DNA of 64,000 nucleotides from JBBRHH01 sp963788015 (GTDB taxonomy: Bacteria; Planctomycetota; Phycisphaerae; Tepidisphaerales; Tepidisphaeraceae): contig CAWBEY010000010.1 of NCBI GenBank assembly GCA_963788015.1, positions 1 through 64,000 on the forward strand, read 5' to 3'. The notes below the pieces were generated by a model. That model made no database searches. It had not been told where the DNA came from and saw nothing but the letters and a program-made list of their open reading frames with translations. Shown piece by piece: positions 33,313 to 41,549 of this stretch. How positions within the stretch are numbered: position 1 is the stretch's first letter; every line of letters starts with the position of its first letter. A program made the translations under genes and the position numbers.

Positions 33313-33926
33313 ATGGCCTATAACAAGCGTTCCATGAGGACACTCTGCTTCGGCGGCAGCTTTAACCCCATTCACCACGGCCACTTAATCTGCGCCCGGG
33401 CGGTAGCAGAGGCGGCCGGCTTCGACCGGGTTCGGCTCATCCCCACGCCCTTCCCCCCCACAAGATTGCTGCTGCGGATATGGCAGATGCCCAGGATCGG
33501 TTGGCGATGTGCCAGCTTGCCGCAGCCGGACAACCGGATTTTTTTGACGTGGACGACGTCGAACTCCAGCGCACCGGCCCCAGCTTCACCCTCGAAACGG
33601 TCAGGGAGCTTCGGAAAAGGGGAATGGACGAGGTGTGCTGGCTCATTGGCAGCGATAGCGTGCCGCAACTGCCGACGTGGCGGCAGCCCGAGCAATTGAT
33701 GAACGAGGCACGAATCATCGTGATGGGCCGGCCTGGCACAGTCTTGGACGCGTCACATCTTCCCGTTGCGTTTCGACGACTCGCTGATGAGATAGTCACT
33801 GCGCCGCTGATCGACATCAGTGCCACGGACATTCGTCGGCGTGTTCAGGCGAGGCGGTCGATTGCTTATCTCGTGCCTGAGTCGGTTGAGAAATACATTC
33901 TGCACAAGTGCCTTTATACCAGGTGA
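33313..33926 (+). CDS. nadD: Nicotinate-nucleotide adenylyltransferase
   Basis: Forms deamido-NAD from nicotinate mononucleotide and ATP in NAD synthesis. The nucleotidyltransferase start GGSFNPIHHGHL with its HxGH active-site motif, the middle CWLIGSDSVPQLPTW and the end ISATDIRRRV are all present. A frameshift in a C run at 33453-33459 (seven C where eight give FPPHKIAAADM) splits it, almost certainly a sequence error in an essential gene. ATG at 33313 with GGTGGA upstream, or ATG at 33334 closer to the domain, are alternative starts. Converges on the next gene with four bases between the stops. Confidence 0.88.
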
Positions 33927-33930
33927 AGAT

Positions 33931-35631
33931 TCATGGGGTCTGCTCGTCGTGCTGGATCTGCACCTCGTCGGGCAACTCGATAAGCTGGAGGTGGCCGTCG
34001 GTGTCGAAATGCCAGCGCGTCACCTCGCCGGTGCCATTCACGATCAGCCGCACTGACGCTTCAGCGCCTGGGTCAACGATGAGGATCAAAAGCCCCCGTG
34101 CGGGAGCGTTGCCGACGACGAGGCATGATTCAATGCGCAGGATCAGACGCTCCCCGCGCAACCGCCCCAACACTTGCGGCAACAATGCCCCCGGCACGTA
34201 TTGCGCGGGTTGAGGGAACGTCGTCAGACCTGCATTGCGAACGATGGTGGTGAGGCTGCCGTTGGCGAGCTCGGTTCTTTGACTTCCCAGGATTTCTTCC
34301 GGCCGGCCTCGCTCCGACATCTCATATTCATACGTAAGCAAATCGTTGGACATTCTCCAACTAATGAGCGTTTCGGTGGCGCCGCCGTCCAGGAGGGACT
34401 GCTCGATCCGGCATTTTCCGAGGATGGCTTTGTCGCCGGGATACATCCCCATGTCGATTGGCCGTTGGGAAGTCTGGGCTTTTTTATCCCAGTAAAGATA
34501 ACGGTCATACGTCCCGGCCAGCACCACGGGCGGATCAGCCTGGAAACCATGTGCCGCTTTTGCACCCGCTTCGAGACGTGCCGCCACATCGGAATCGGCC
34601 GCGAACCGCACGCTGGATTCCATGGCGGCCCAAAGCTGGTCAACGTACGCCGCCGATGCCATATCGCCGTGGAACTCGGCCAGGAGCGCCTGACCATCCG
34701 GGTTGCACAACAGGTAATCCGCAGTCATGGCCATGCCGTTGCTTGAGAATGTGCGGGACACCCACGTGCGCTCATCGGATTTGGAGATGCCCCCGACGGG
34801 ACGGCGGGCGTCGCGGCAGGCGAGCATGGTGGCGAAGGTATCGGCGTTGTCCTGGGGAAGAAACAGACACGGGATCAACTCGATCCCGACACAGGGGCTC
34901 GTGGCGTCGGTGTGGAGGCGCAGGCCGGTGCGAAAGTCGTCTTCCCGTGGGAGGGTCAGGAGATGATCGGGGAGCGTGATGTGGATGCCGCTTCCAACCG
35001 TGAATTCTCCAACGGCCGGCGCGGGCGGCAGGGGGCGATCAGCGCTGGCGGAGCCTGAGATGAAAATGGACTCCGCCACCGCCCGCAGCAGTTCTTCGTC
35101 TGACGCCTCGGCCGTTCCAACAGTATCCAGGCGCAGGAGGATCGCCTCGCGCGACGGCAGAACCACGGCCGCGATGCGCAAGATGCGCGGCTCCCCAGTC
35201 TCGGGCCCGGACCCTTCGAGCGTGACGAAAATTCCTGGCCAACCGCTCACCATTTGCGGTGTCACCTTGGCCAGTGCGTGCGGCGAGCCCCACCAGCCAT
35301 CGCGCAGCAGGCCGATCCGCTGCAGGTATTCCAACGGAGACAACAGGGCGCGCGTCCACTGGTGGCGGATCAAAATGCGCCGTGCCGGCTCAACGCCCGC
35401 GGCTGGCCGATCCAGCACCAGGCCCTCCTCGCTGGGCTGCGCATGCCACCCGCGCGGCACGCAGACGCTCAGGCCAACGGTGCTGAAGGCCTGGGGCGGT
35501 TCAAGCGTGATCTTCATGGTGCTGCGCCGGTGAGCGACCACCAACGCCGACAGTCCCACCACGAGGGCCAGCAGGATGCAGAGCGATCCCTGCATCAACC
35601 AGTGTCGCGCGTTGTCGGCCGTCATGCCCAT
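33931..35631 (-). CDS. Membrane-anchored periplasmic protein of unknown function
   Basis: A 566-residue protein with one N-terminal transmembrane helix (MQGSLCILLALVVGLSALVV) and a large mainly beta-strand exterior. Two similar halves seem to begin with FSTVGLSVCVPRGWHAQPSE and FTVGSGIHITLPDHLLTLPR, which suggests an internal duplication; the third part (about residues 370-560) begins GTYDRYLYWDKKAQ. No catalytic motif recognised. The start at 35631 is chosen for AAGGA eight bases upstream; ATG at 35637 is too close to it. The gene diverges from the DNA ligase gene. Intact. Confidence 0.6.
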   Translation of the reverse strand: MGMTADNARHWLMQGSLCILLALVVGLSALVVAHRRSTMKITLEPPQAFSTVGLSVCVPRGWHAQPSEEGLVLDRPAAGVEPARRILIRHQWTRALLSPLEYLQRIGLLRDGWWGSPHALAKVTPQMVSGWPGIFVTLEGSGPETGEPRILRIAAVVLPSREAILLRLDTVGTAEASDEELLRAVAESIFISGSASADRPLPPAPAVGEFTVGSGIHITLPDHLLTLPREDDFRTGLRLHTDATSPCVGIELIPCLFLPQDNADTFATMLACRDARRPVGGISKSDERTWVSRTFSSNGMAMTADYLLCNPDGQALLAEFHGDMASAAYVDQLWAAMESSVRFAADSDVAARLEAGAKAAHGFQADPPVVLAGTYDRYLYWDKKAQTSQRPIDMGMYPGDKAILGKCRIEQSLLDGGATETLISWRMSNDLLTYEYEMSERGRPEEILGSQRTELANGSLTTIVRNAGLTTFPQPAQYVPGALLPQVLGRLRGERLILRIESCLVVGNAPARGLLILIVDPGAEASVRLIVNGTGEVTRWHFDTDGHLQLIELPDEVQIQHDEQTP

Positions 35632-35717
35632 GCCCATGTTCCTTTTATATGCTCAAGCGCCATCCGGTAAAAACCAACCGCTTAAGACTCTTGCGCAGGC
35701 CAGCGCTACGATTCGGC

Positions 35718-37438
35718 GTGAGCCTGGCGACCCTTCTTGACTTTGCGCAAGTTTGCGATGCGGCGGCCGCGACCAGCAGCAAACTCCGCAAGCAGACGGT
35801 GCTGGCCGAATATTTCAGAACGCTGGAGGAGGGGGATTTGAAGTTGGCCGTCCGGTATGCCGCCGGCCGGGCCTTTGCGGCCACGGATGAGCGGGTGCTT
35901 AACGTGGGATCGGCCGTGGTGAGCGAGGTGGCGCTGGGGATGCTGAAAATTGATCCGCGCGTCTACTGGGATACGGTGATGAAGAGCGGGGAAATCGGCG
36001 AAGCGCTTGCCAAACTCTGGCCAACAGGCGCGACCGGAAACGCGCTGCTCCTTCAGGAATTGTCCGTGGCGTTTGATGCACTGGCGCACATTGGGGTGGC
36101 CGAGATCAAACGCCAATTGGTGGCAGAGTTGTTTAGTCGATGCATAAATCCACGCGAGGCGGCATATCTCGCAAAAATAATATTCGGAGACATGCGCACC
36201 GGCGTGCAGGAGGGGATTCTTCAGGCGGCCGTCGCGGAGGCTTTTGGGGCGACCCTTGGCCAGGTGCAGCGATGCCAACTGCTCGTGGGCGATCTGGATG
36301 CGGTGGCGATTCTGGCGCACCAAAATCGAATGTGCTCAGCATCGTTCCAACTTTTTCATCCAGTGCAGTTCATGCTGGCGACGCCGCAGGAAACGCCAGA
36401 AATCGCGGCCCAGACGCTGCGCGATCGCCTTTTCTATGCCGAGGACAAGCTCGACGGCATTCGCGCCCAGGTTCATAAGGCCGGGGAACGGATTGCCATT
36501 TACACACGCACCATGGACCGCGCCGACGCCTGCTTCCCAGACGTGGTGACGCCGCTCCTGAAAGTGCCGGGAGATTTTCTTCTGGATGGGGAGATCGTCG
36601 GCTGGCGCGATGGGCGGGTCCTGGCTTTCGGGCATCTTCAAAAGCGACTGGGGCGCAAATGCCCGACAGCGCGGGTGCAGCGGGACAATCCGGTGGTGTT
36701 TGTGCCGTTTGACATTTTGTATCTCAACGGAGACTTGCTGATGGATCGGCCGTTGCGCGAGCGTCGGGCCGCCCTGGAGCAGTTGTGCGCCGGAGAGCAG
36801 CCGCCAGTGAAATGCACGAGCATGATGCAAGTGCGTGATGCGGCAGAAATCGCGACCATCTTCGAGGCGGCGCGGGAGCGGGGAAACGAGGGGATTGTGC
36901 TTAAAGACCCCGAGTCGGTCTATGCACCCGGCCGGCGCGGGAAGGCGTGGCTGAAACTCAAGACGCACCTGCCGACGCTGGACTGCGTGGTCACGGCCGC
37001 CGAGTTTGGGCATGGCAAACGGCGCAATACGCTCAGCGACTACACGTTTGCGGTCTGGGACCGCGAACCCTTTGATCCGGAGGCGCGGCTGGTCAATGTT
37101 GGCAAGGCGTACAGCGGCGTAAGCGATGCGGAGATCACGCAATTGACGGAACTGTTTCTAAAGCTCTCACGCCAGCAGCACGGGCACGTTCACGTTGTCG
37201 AGCCGAAGGTGGTGTTCGAGATCGCCTGCGACCAGATCCAGAAGTCCAACCGCCACGCGGGCGGCTACGCCCTGCGCTTCCGCGCATCAAACGAGTCCGC
37301 TGGGACAAGAACCCGGTGGATGCAGATCGCCTGACGCGCCTGGTGGAGCTTTACGAGAGCGACCGCAACTTCGGACGCAAGCAACTAGAAGCGCCCAAAG
37401 CAGTTGTTCAGCCGTCATTATTTGACGAGTTGGTGTAA
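35718..37438 (+). CDS. ATP-dependent DNA ligase (archaeal/LigB-like)
   Basis: Seals nicks using ATP. The N-terminal DNA-binding domain (VLAEYFRTLEEGDLKLAVRY and FGDMRTGVQEGILQAAVAEA), the adenylation domain with the KxDG nucleophile motif (AEDKLDGIRAQV) and downstream motifs (DFLLDGEIVGW, EGIVLKDPESVY, AWLKLK), and a C-terminal OB fold are present. The usual bacterial replicative ligase is NAD-dependent LigA, so this is an accessory repair ligase. A frameshift near 37285 separates the last 50 residues (FPRIKRVRWDKNPVDAD restored), and the real stop is 37436-37438. GTG at 35718 fits family starts; an upstream start at 35649 adds a basic extension. Confidence 0.87.
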
Positions 37439-37504
37439 TACAATAAATCAATGGCTCAATGATCAACCCACCGAGGAACCCGAACCCGTTACACTCATCC
37501 ACCA

Positions 37505-38980
37505 ATGATGCTCCGCCACAAAATGGCCTTCGAGACCGGCGCTCTGATCGTCAGCCTTCTGCTGATCAGCGCTGCATCGCTCTGGGGCATCAACGGCCTG
37601 CACCAGGACTTTGGTTCCGCCCTGCGCGGCAACGCGCAGCTGCGCCGGGTCTTCGAGATTGGGTTCCATATCGCGGCCGCCCGCAGGGGCCTCAGTCAGC
37701 CGTCGCCCAATCCCTCTCTCGCCCAGGCCGAAATCAGCGCCGCTTTATCCGCAACCCAATCGGGCGCTCCCACCGCCTCTTCGGGAGCGCGCAGCACGAT
37801 GGACACGAAAATCGATGCCCACCTCCTGCAACCGTTGCGGGAGATTCGCCTTGCCCTTCGAGCACCCGACGCAGATTGGCCGGAGTTGGCCGGCCGGCTT
37901 GATCTCATGCAGCGCCACATCGCCGATCTGGCGTCCGAAATCCGCACCCAGATTCAGCAAAGTCAGGACGATGCGAGCCGAAAGCGCCACGCCACCTTTG
38001 TCGTCATCAGCGCCCTCTCGGCCGGCGTCGTTGTCGCGGCCATCGCCATCGGCATCTACCAGTATCGCGGCGTGATCAAACCCCTCCAGCGCCTCGGCCA
38101 CGGCGTGCGTAAAATTGCCACGGGCAGCTTCGGCGAGCGCATCACCCCGCAGGGCGATGGGGAGTTTCTCGCTCTCGCCCAGGATTTCAATCGCATGGCC
38201 TCGGAGCTGGATAATCTCTACCGCGAACTAGAACAAAAGGTGGCCGTGAAGAGGCGCGAACTGGTGCGCTCCGAACGCCTTGCAAGCGTCGGTTTTCTCG
38301 CCGCCGGCGTCGCCCATGAAATCAACAATCCGCTGGGCATTATCGCCGGTTATGCCGAGCTTTCTCTTAAGGAACTGGAGGCGCAAGGGTGCGCCGAGTC
38401 TGAGCCGGCCAACGCCCTGCGCATCATTTGCGACGAAGCCTTTCGCTGCAAGGACATCACCCAGAAATTGCTATCACTCGCGCGGCCCGGCAACGACGCC
38501 CGCGAGCGCATCTCCCTCGCGCGCGTCGTCCGCGACATTGTCTCCCTGCTGTCAGGCTTGAAAGACTTTCGGGACCGGCGCCTCACCGCGGATACCCAGG
38601 AGGATTGTGAGATCGTCGCCAACGAAAGCGAGATCAAACAAGTACTCCTGAACCTCGCCCTAAATGCTCTGGAGGCCACCACGCCCAATACTGGAGAGGT
38701 GAAGATCGCCGTTTGCCAGGCGGGCGGCGACTGCATCCTCAGCATCGAAGACAACGGCCGGGGAATATCCGCCGAAAGCCTCGAGCGCATATTCGAGCCG
38801 TTTTTCACTGACAAGCGCGGCGCCGGCAAGCCGGGCACGGGCCTTGGCCTCTCCATCACGCACGCAATCATCCAGAGCCATCACGGCACCCTATCCGCCC
38901 AAAGCGCTGGCGTCGGACATGGAAGTACGTTTACCATCACACTCCCCCGCTCCGATCACACCGAACAATCAATACAATAA
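37505..38980 (+). CDS. Membrane sensor histidine kinase
   Basis: Two transmembrane helices (about residues 12-32 and 165-187) enclose a periplasmic sensor of about 130 residues with no recognised fold. A HAMP domain (VIKPLQRLGHGVRKIATGSF) leads to the HisKA domain with phospho-acceptor His271 in AAGVAHEINNPLG and a complete ATPase domain (N box NLALNALEA, G1 DNGRGIS, F box FEPFFTDK, G2 GTGLGLSI). The response regulator gene follows after 49 bases, so the two are a cognate pair. Intact. Confidence 0.92.
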   Translation: MMLRHKMAFETGALIVSLLLISAASLWGINGLHQDFGSALRGNAQLRRVFEIGFHIAAARRGLSQPSPNPSLAQAEISAALSATQSGAPTASSGARSTMDTKIDAHLLQPLREIRLALRAPDADWPELAGRLDLMQRHIADLASEIRTQIQQSQDDASRKRHATFVVISALSAGVVVAAIAIGIYQYRGVIKPLQRLGHGVRKIATGSFGERITPQGDGEFLALAQDFNRMASELDNLYRELEQKVAVKRRELVRSERLASVGFLAAGVAHEINNPLGIIAGYAELSLKELEAQGCAESEPANALRIICDEAFRCKDITQKLLSLARPGNDARERISLARVVRDIVSLLSGLKDFRDRRLTADTQEDCEIVANESEIKQVLLNLALNALEATTPNTGEVKIAVCQAGGDCILSIEDNGRGISAESLERIFEPFFTDKRGAGKPGTGLGLSITHAIIQSHHGTLSAQSAGVGHGSTFTITLPRSDHTEQSIQ

Positions 38981-39029
38981 ATTGGCGTCGTCAAGCCACT
39001 CACGATAAGTTCAATCCAGCCGTTTCAGA

Positions 39030-39618
39030 ATGGTATCAATGCCCCTCAAGGCCCAACCCTCTGTCCTCATCATAGAAGACGAGCCGCGCCTGCGCGACCT
39101 GCTGGCTCGCGCCCTCCCGCCGATGGGCTTCACGCCCACCGTCGGCGCCACGCCGAAGAGGCCGTCAAACTCATGGAAGCCGCGCCGGCTGACATCGTCC
39201 TCCTCGATCTCAACCTGCCAGGCATGACCGGCATGGACTTCTTCCGCAAGCTGCGCGACCGCTGGCCAATCACCCAGGTCATCATCCTCACCGGCTTTGG
39301 CGATCTGGAATCAGCCCGCGAAGCAATCCGCCTGGACGTTGTGGATTTCTTGACCAAGCCCTGTCACCTGGGAGAACTGGAACAGGCGCTGGATCGCGCC
39401 GCAAGCGCCAGCCGCGCGATGCTGCCGCCGGCTACCTCCCCTGGGCCGCTGACGTCGAGGCCGTCCCGCCACCCCGGCTCGATGAAGTCGAGCGCCAGCA
39501 CATCCTGGAAGCCCTGGAGCGGAATCAGGGCAACCGCACCGCCGCCGCGGCCGAATTGGGCATCTCCTTAAGAACCCTCTACTACCGGCTCAACGAGTAC
39601 CAGAAGCCCAAAAAGTGA
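39030..39618 (+). CDS. Response regulator with Fis-type HTH output, RegA/PrrA-like
   Basis: Receiver domain (SVLIIEDEPRLRDLLARALP, phospho-Asp in ADIVLLDLNLPG, switch Thr in VIILTGFGD, Lys in FLTKPCHL) joined directly to a short Fis-family DNA-binding helix-turn-helix (ALERNQGNRTAAAAELGISL). It lacks the AAA+ domain of NtrC-type activators and so resembles the redox regulators RegA/PrrA/ActR. Two frameshifts (near 39148 and 39425) split it. Target genes are unknown; a link to the respiratory operon is possible, but no evidence in the window supports it. Confidence 0.82.
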
Positions 39619-39649
39619 AAGAAAATTCACCGTCTCGGAAGGGCCGGCA

Positions 39650-39663
39650 TGACATATATGTCA
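39650..39663. promoter_or_regulatory. Perfect 14-bp palindrome TGACATATATGTCA, candidate operator
   Basis: The sequence equals its own reverse complement over 14 bases. It lies 32 bases after the response-regulator stop and 138 bases before the hupE start, the only AT-rich symmetrical site in this gap. It may bind a dimeric repressor or activator of hupE or be a site for the adjacent response regulator. No test of function is possible here. Confidence 0.4.
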
Positions 39664-39800
39664 ATAAACACATCCTCGCCGCCTTCACAATTTGGATGTA
39701 TCCAGAACTGCGCCCATAGATGAAAATTCGACAAACGTGAGCTGGCGGCCCGGCCCACAACTACGACGCGAACTCATCCATTCTCTCTCTGGAGTTCCAC

Positions 39801-40397
39801 ATGAGCAGCAAATCCATCTTCACCGTCACCCTCACCTTCGCCGCAGCCGCCTTCACTACCACCGCCTTTGCCCACCCCGGCCACGCCGGTCACGACGGCT
39901 TCACCGCCGGCCTGCTCCATCCCTTCACCGGCGCCGACCACCTCCTCGCCATGCTGGGCGTTGGCCTCTGGGCTTCCCAGCTCGGCCGCCGCGCCGCCCT
40001 CGCCCTTCCCGCCGCCTTCATCGCCTTCATGCTCGCCGGCGGTCTCGCCGCCAGTGCAAGCGCCCCAATGACCCCCTCCCTGGTCGAAAGCATCATCGCC
40101 GCCTCGGTCCTCGTCCTTGGCCTCCTGATCGCAACGTCCTTCAAAGCCCCCGTCTCAATCGCCGCCGCCCTCGCCGGCGGATTCGCCGTCTTCCATGGCT
40201 ACGCCCACGTCGCCGAAATGTCCGGCGGCCATATCGCAACCTACGCACTGGGCTTCCTGGCCTCCACCACCTTCCTCCTCTTCTCCGGCCTCGCGCTCGG
40301 GCATCTCCTGCGCCAAACCGGCTCCCCCCGCCTGGTTCGGTGGATCGGCGCCGCCGTCGCCGTCGCCGGCCTGCTCATCGCCTGCCGGCTTGTCTAA
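39801..40397 (+). CDS. hupE: HupE/UreJ-family nickel/cobalt permease
   Basis: A 198-residue protein with signal peptide or first membrane segment (FTVTLTFAAAAFTTTAFAHP), the family signature HPFTGADHLLAMLGVGLWA (His and Asp residues on the first helix bind the metal) and about six helices. The His-rich HPGHAGHDGF loop at the mature N-terminus is a typical metal-collecting sequence. No hydrogenase or urease genes are in this window, so the client enzyme is elsewhere. GGAG lies seven bases before the ATG at 39801. Intact. Confidence 0.9.
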   Translation: MSSKSIFTVTLTFAAAAFTTTAFAHPGHAGHDGFTAGLLHPFTGADHLLAMLGVGLWASQLGRRAALALPAAFIAFMLAGGLAASASAPMTPSLVESIIAASVLVLGLLIATSFKAPVSIAAALAGGFAVFHGYAHVAEMSGGHIATYALGFLASTTFLLFSGLALGHLLRQTGSPRLVRWIGAAVAVAGLLIACRLV

Positions 40398-40477
40398 GGG
40401 CGGTTGCGGTTGGATTGAGAAATTTAAGTTGGGAAAGGCGGTTGAGGACTGACAAGAGTTTAGGGCAGAAACAGTGG

Positions 40478-40497
40478 TAAAAAGCGCACGGCGTGCG
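40478..40497 (-). terminator. Candidate Rho-independent terminator of the XRE/HigA-like gene
   Basis: On the minus strand CGCAC-GCC-GTGCG forms a 5-bp hairpin followed by a run of five T, 42 bases past the stop of the gene at 40540. The stem is short, so strength is uncertain. Confidence 0.45.
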
Positions 40498-40539
40498 AGG
40501 GGGTGATCGATATTCGCAACTTGTCGGTGCGTTCGAGAA

Positions 40540-40986
40540 TTAAAGGAATGTGGCGGGGCTGAGACCGAAGTGTTTTGCGAGTTTGCGGGCGTGATTGGCG
40601 GTTATTGGGCGATCGCCTGAGAGGATCATTGAGGCGGCGCTGGGGCCGACTTTGAGCAGGTTGACCAGGGCGGCCTGTTTCATGTCACGGGCTTGCATCA
40701 GGTACTTCAGGGCATCGACTCCTGAAGATTTGGAGTGGTCGAGGGCATCCGCGATTTCGCCGGCCTCGTATGCCTCCGTGAGAAGAATCAGGGTTTCGAG
40801 ATAATCGTTCTGGTCTTTGCTGCGCCGGGTGAGGACCGCGAGACGCTCCATGATCTCTTGTGCGTTAGTGAGATCGATCTGATCGTTGATTGGCCGCAAG
40901 GCGTGGAGCGCGTTGAGCTCGTTGAACGAGGTTGGCATTTTGGCCGGAAGGGAACTGGTGGGTGATTTGTGCAGTGTGCTCTCCAT
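40540..40986 (-). CDS. HigA-like antitoxin/XRE-family DNA-binding protein without adjacent toxin
   Basis: A C-terminal helix-turn-helix (ALVNLLKVGPSAASMILSGD and ITANHARKLAKHFGLSPATF) follows an N-terminal helical extension (LRPINDQIDLTNAQEIMERL and following), the layout of E. coli-type HigA. HigB toxin is normally encoded immediately beside it, but neither side carries one: downstream is empty and upstream is a 159-base regulatory gap. Start at 40986; a Met at 40938 is an alternative. It could be an orphan antitoxin, or a regulator that lost its partner. The gene is divergent from the addiction-module gene at 41146. Confidence 0.72.
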   Translation of the reverse strand: MESTLHKSPTSSLPAKMPTSFNELNALHALRPINDQIDLTNAQEIMERLAVLTRRSKDQNDYLETLILLTEAYEAGEIADALDHSKSSGVDALKYLMQARDMKQAALVNLLKVGPSAASMILSGDRPITANHARKLAKHFGLSPATFL

Positions 40987-41014
40987 TTTTTCGCGTCGAA
41001 ATCATTATCAGCAT

Positions 41015-41048
41015 CCTATGTCCCGAAAAATCTCCTAAGCCATAGGAG
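41015..41048. promoter_or_regulatory. Nested inverted repeats, candidate operator between divergent antitoxin-like genes
   Basis: CCTATG (41015-41020) pairs with CATAGG (41041-41046), and CTCCTA (41032-41037) pairs with TAGGAG (41043-41048), sharing the right half. Three imperfect copies of CCGACTAC/CCGACTCC follow at about 41071-41114. Such arrays near divergent starts are typical binding sites for antitoxin autoregulation (inference). Confidence 0.45.
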
Positions 41049-41145
41049 TAATTCCGCGATCTTTTCCCTGCCGACTACAACCGACTACACTCTTTAATAT
41101 CCAACCGACTCCACCGTAAAATACTACGACATATTTGGAGAATTG

Positions 41146-41403
41146 ATGATCAATCGACAGGACATGCTAGATGCCGCGCGGCGCCTTCCGCCTGAGGAGC
41201 GGGCCGGGTTGGTGAAGGATATTTGGGATTCGCTGGCGGGCGATTCCGACGCCTTGAAGTTGTCGGTGGAACAGGAACGGGAATTGGACTTGTGTTGGCA
41301 GGAATATCTGAACGATCCGACTGCGGGGGACGATTGGGCTTCGACTAAAGCGTACCCTCGGGGGGCGCAAGTGAGGGGGCGGCCTGTGCGTGTGCAGTGT
41401 TGA
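41146..41403 (+). CDS. Putative addiction-module component (TIGR02574-like)
   Basis: An 85-residue protein with the family's N-terminal pattern (AARRLPPEERAGLVKDIWDS) followed by the acidic helix and ELDLCWQEYLNDPTAGDDW. Members usually precede a ParE/RelE-family toxin gene and act as its antitoxin. No such toxin follows here; the next gene encodes a GMC oxidoreductase. GGAG lies five bases before the ATG. The last 14 residues (after TKAYPRG) look unusual and may be a frameshifted tail. Orphan antitoxin is the best call. Confidence 0.6.
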   Translation: MINRQDMLDAARRLPPEERAGLVKDIWDSLAGDSDALKLSVEQERELDLCWQEYLNDPTAGDDWASTKAYPRGAQVRGRPVRVQC

Positions 41404-41522
41404 TCGTAATGCGTGGAGGCGACGGCCCGCCCGCCTCCGTCTTGCAGCCTGCCGGCGTCTCTTTCATAATTTGGGCGCGGTTTGTTTTCTGCGTTCAAGC
41501 CGAATCTCGACGCTGCGCTGTC

Positions 41523-41549
41523 GCCTTTCGCATTACGAGGCTTTTTTTT
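41523..41549 (+). terminator. Hairpin plus T run abutting the GMC start codon; terminator or SD-masking structure
   Basis: GCC-TT-TCG pairs with CGA-GGC around CATTA and is followed by eight T (41542-41549) that end at the ATG of the next gene. The 3' arm contains the only plausible ribosome-binding site, GAGG. It may terminate upstream transcription or control translation of the GMC gene by masking the site. Confidence 0.35.

Noticed and set aside
41415..41438. 7-bp perfect inverted repeat GGAGGCG/CGCCTCC with 10-base loop
   Set aside because: No T run and GC-rich background; it may be chance, so not called a terminator.
41404..41549. Remnant of a ParE/RelE toxin after the addiction-module gene
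   Set aside because: None of the three frames shows the toxin pattern.
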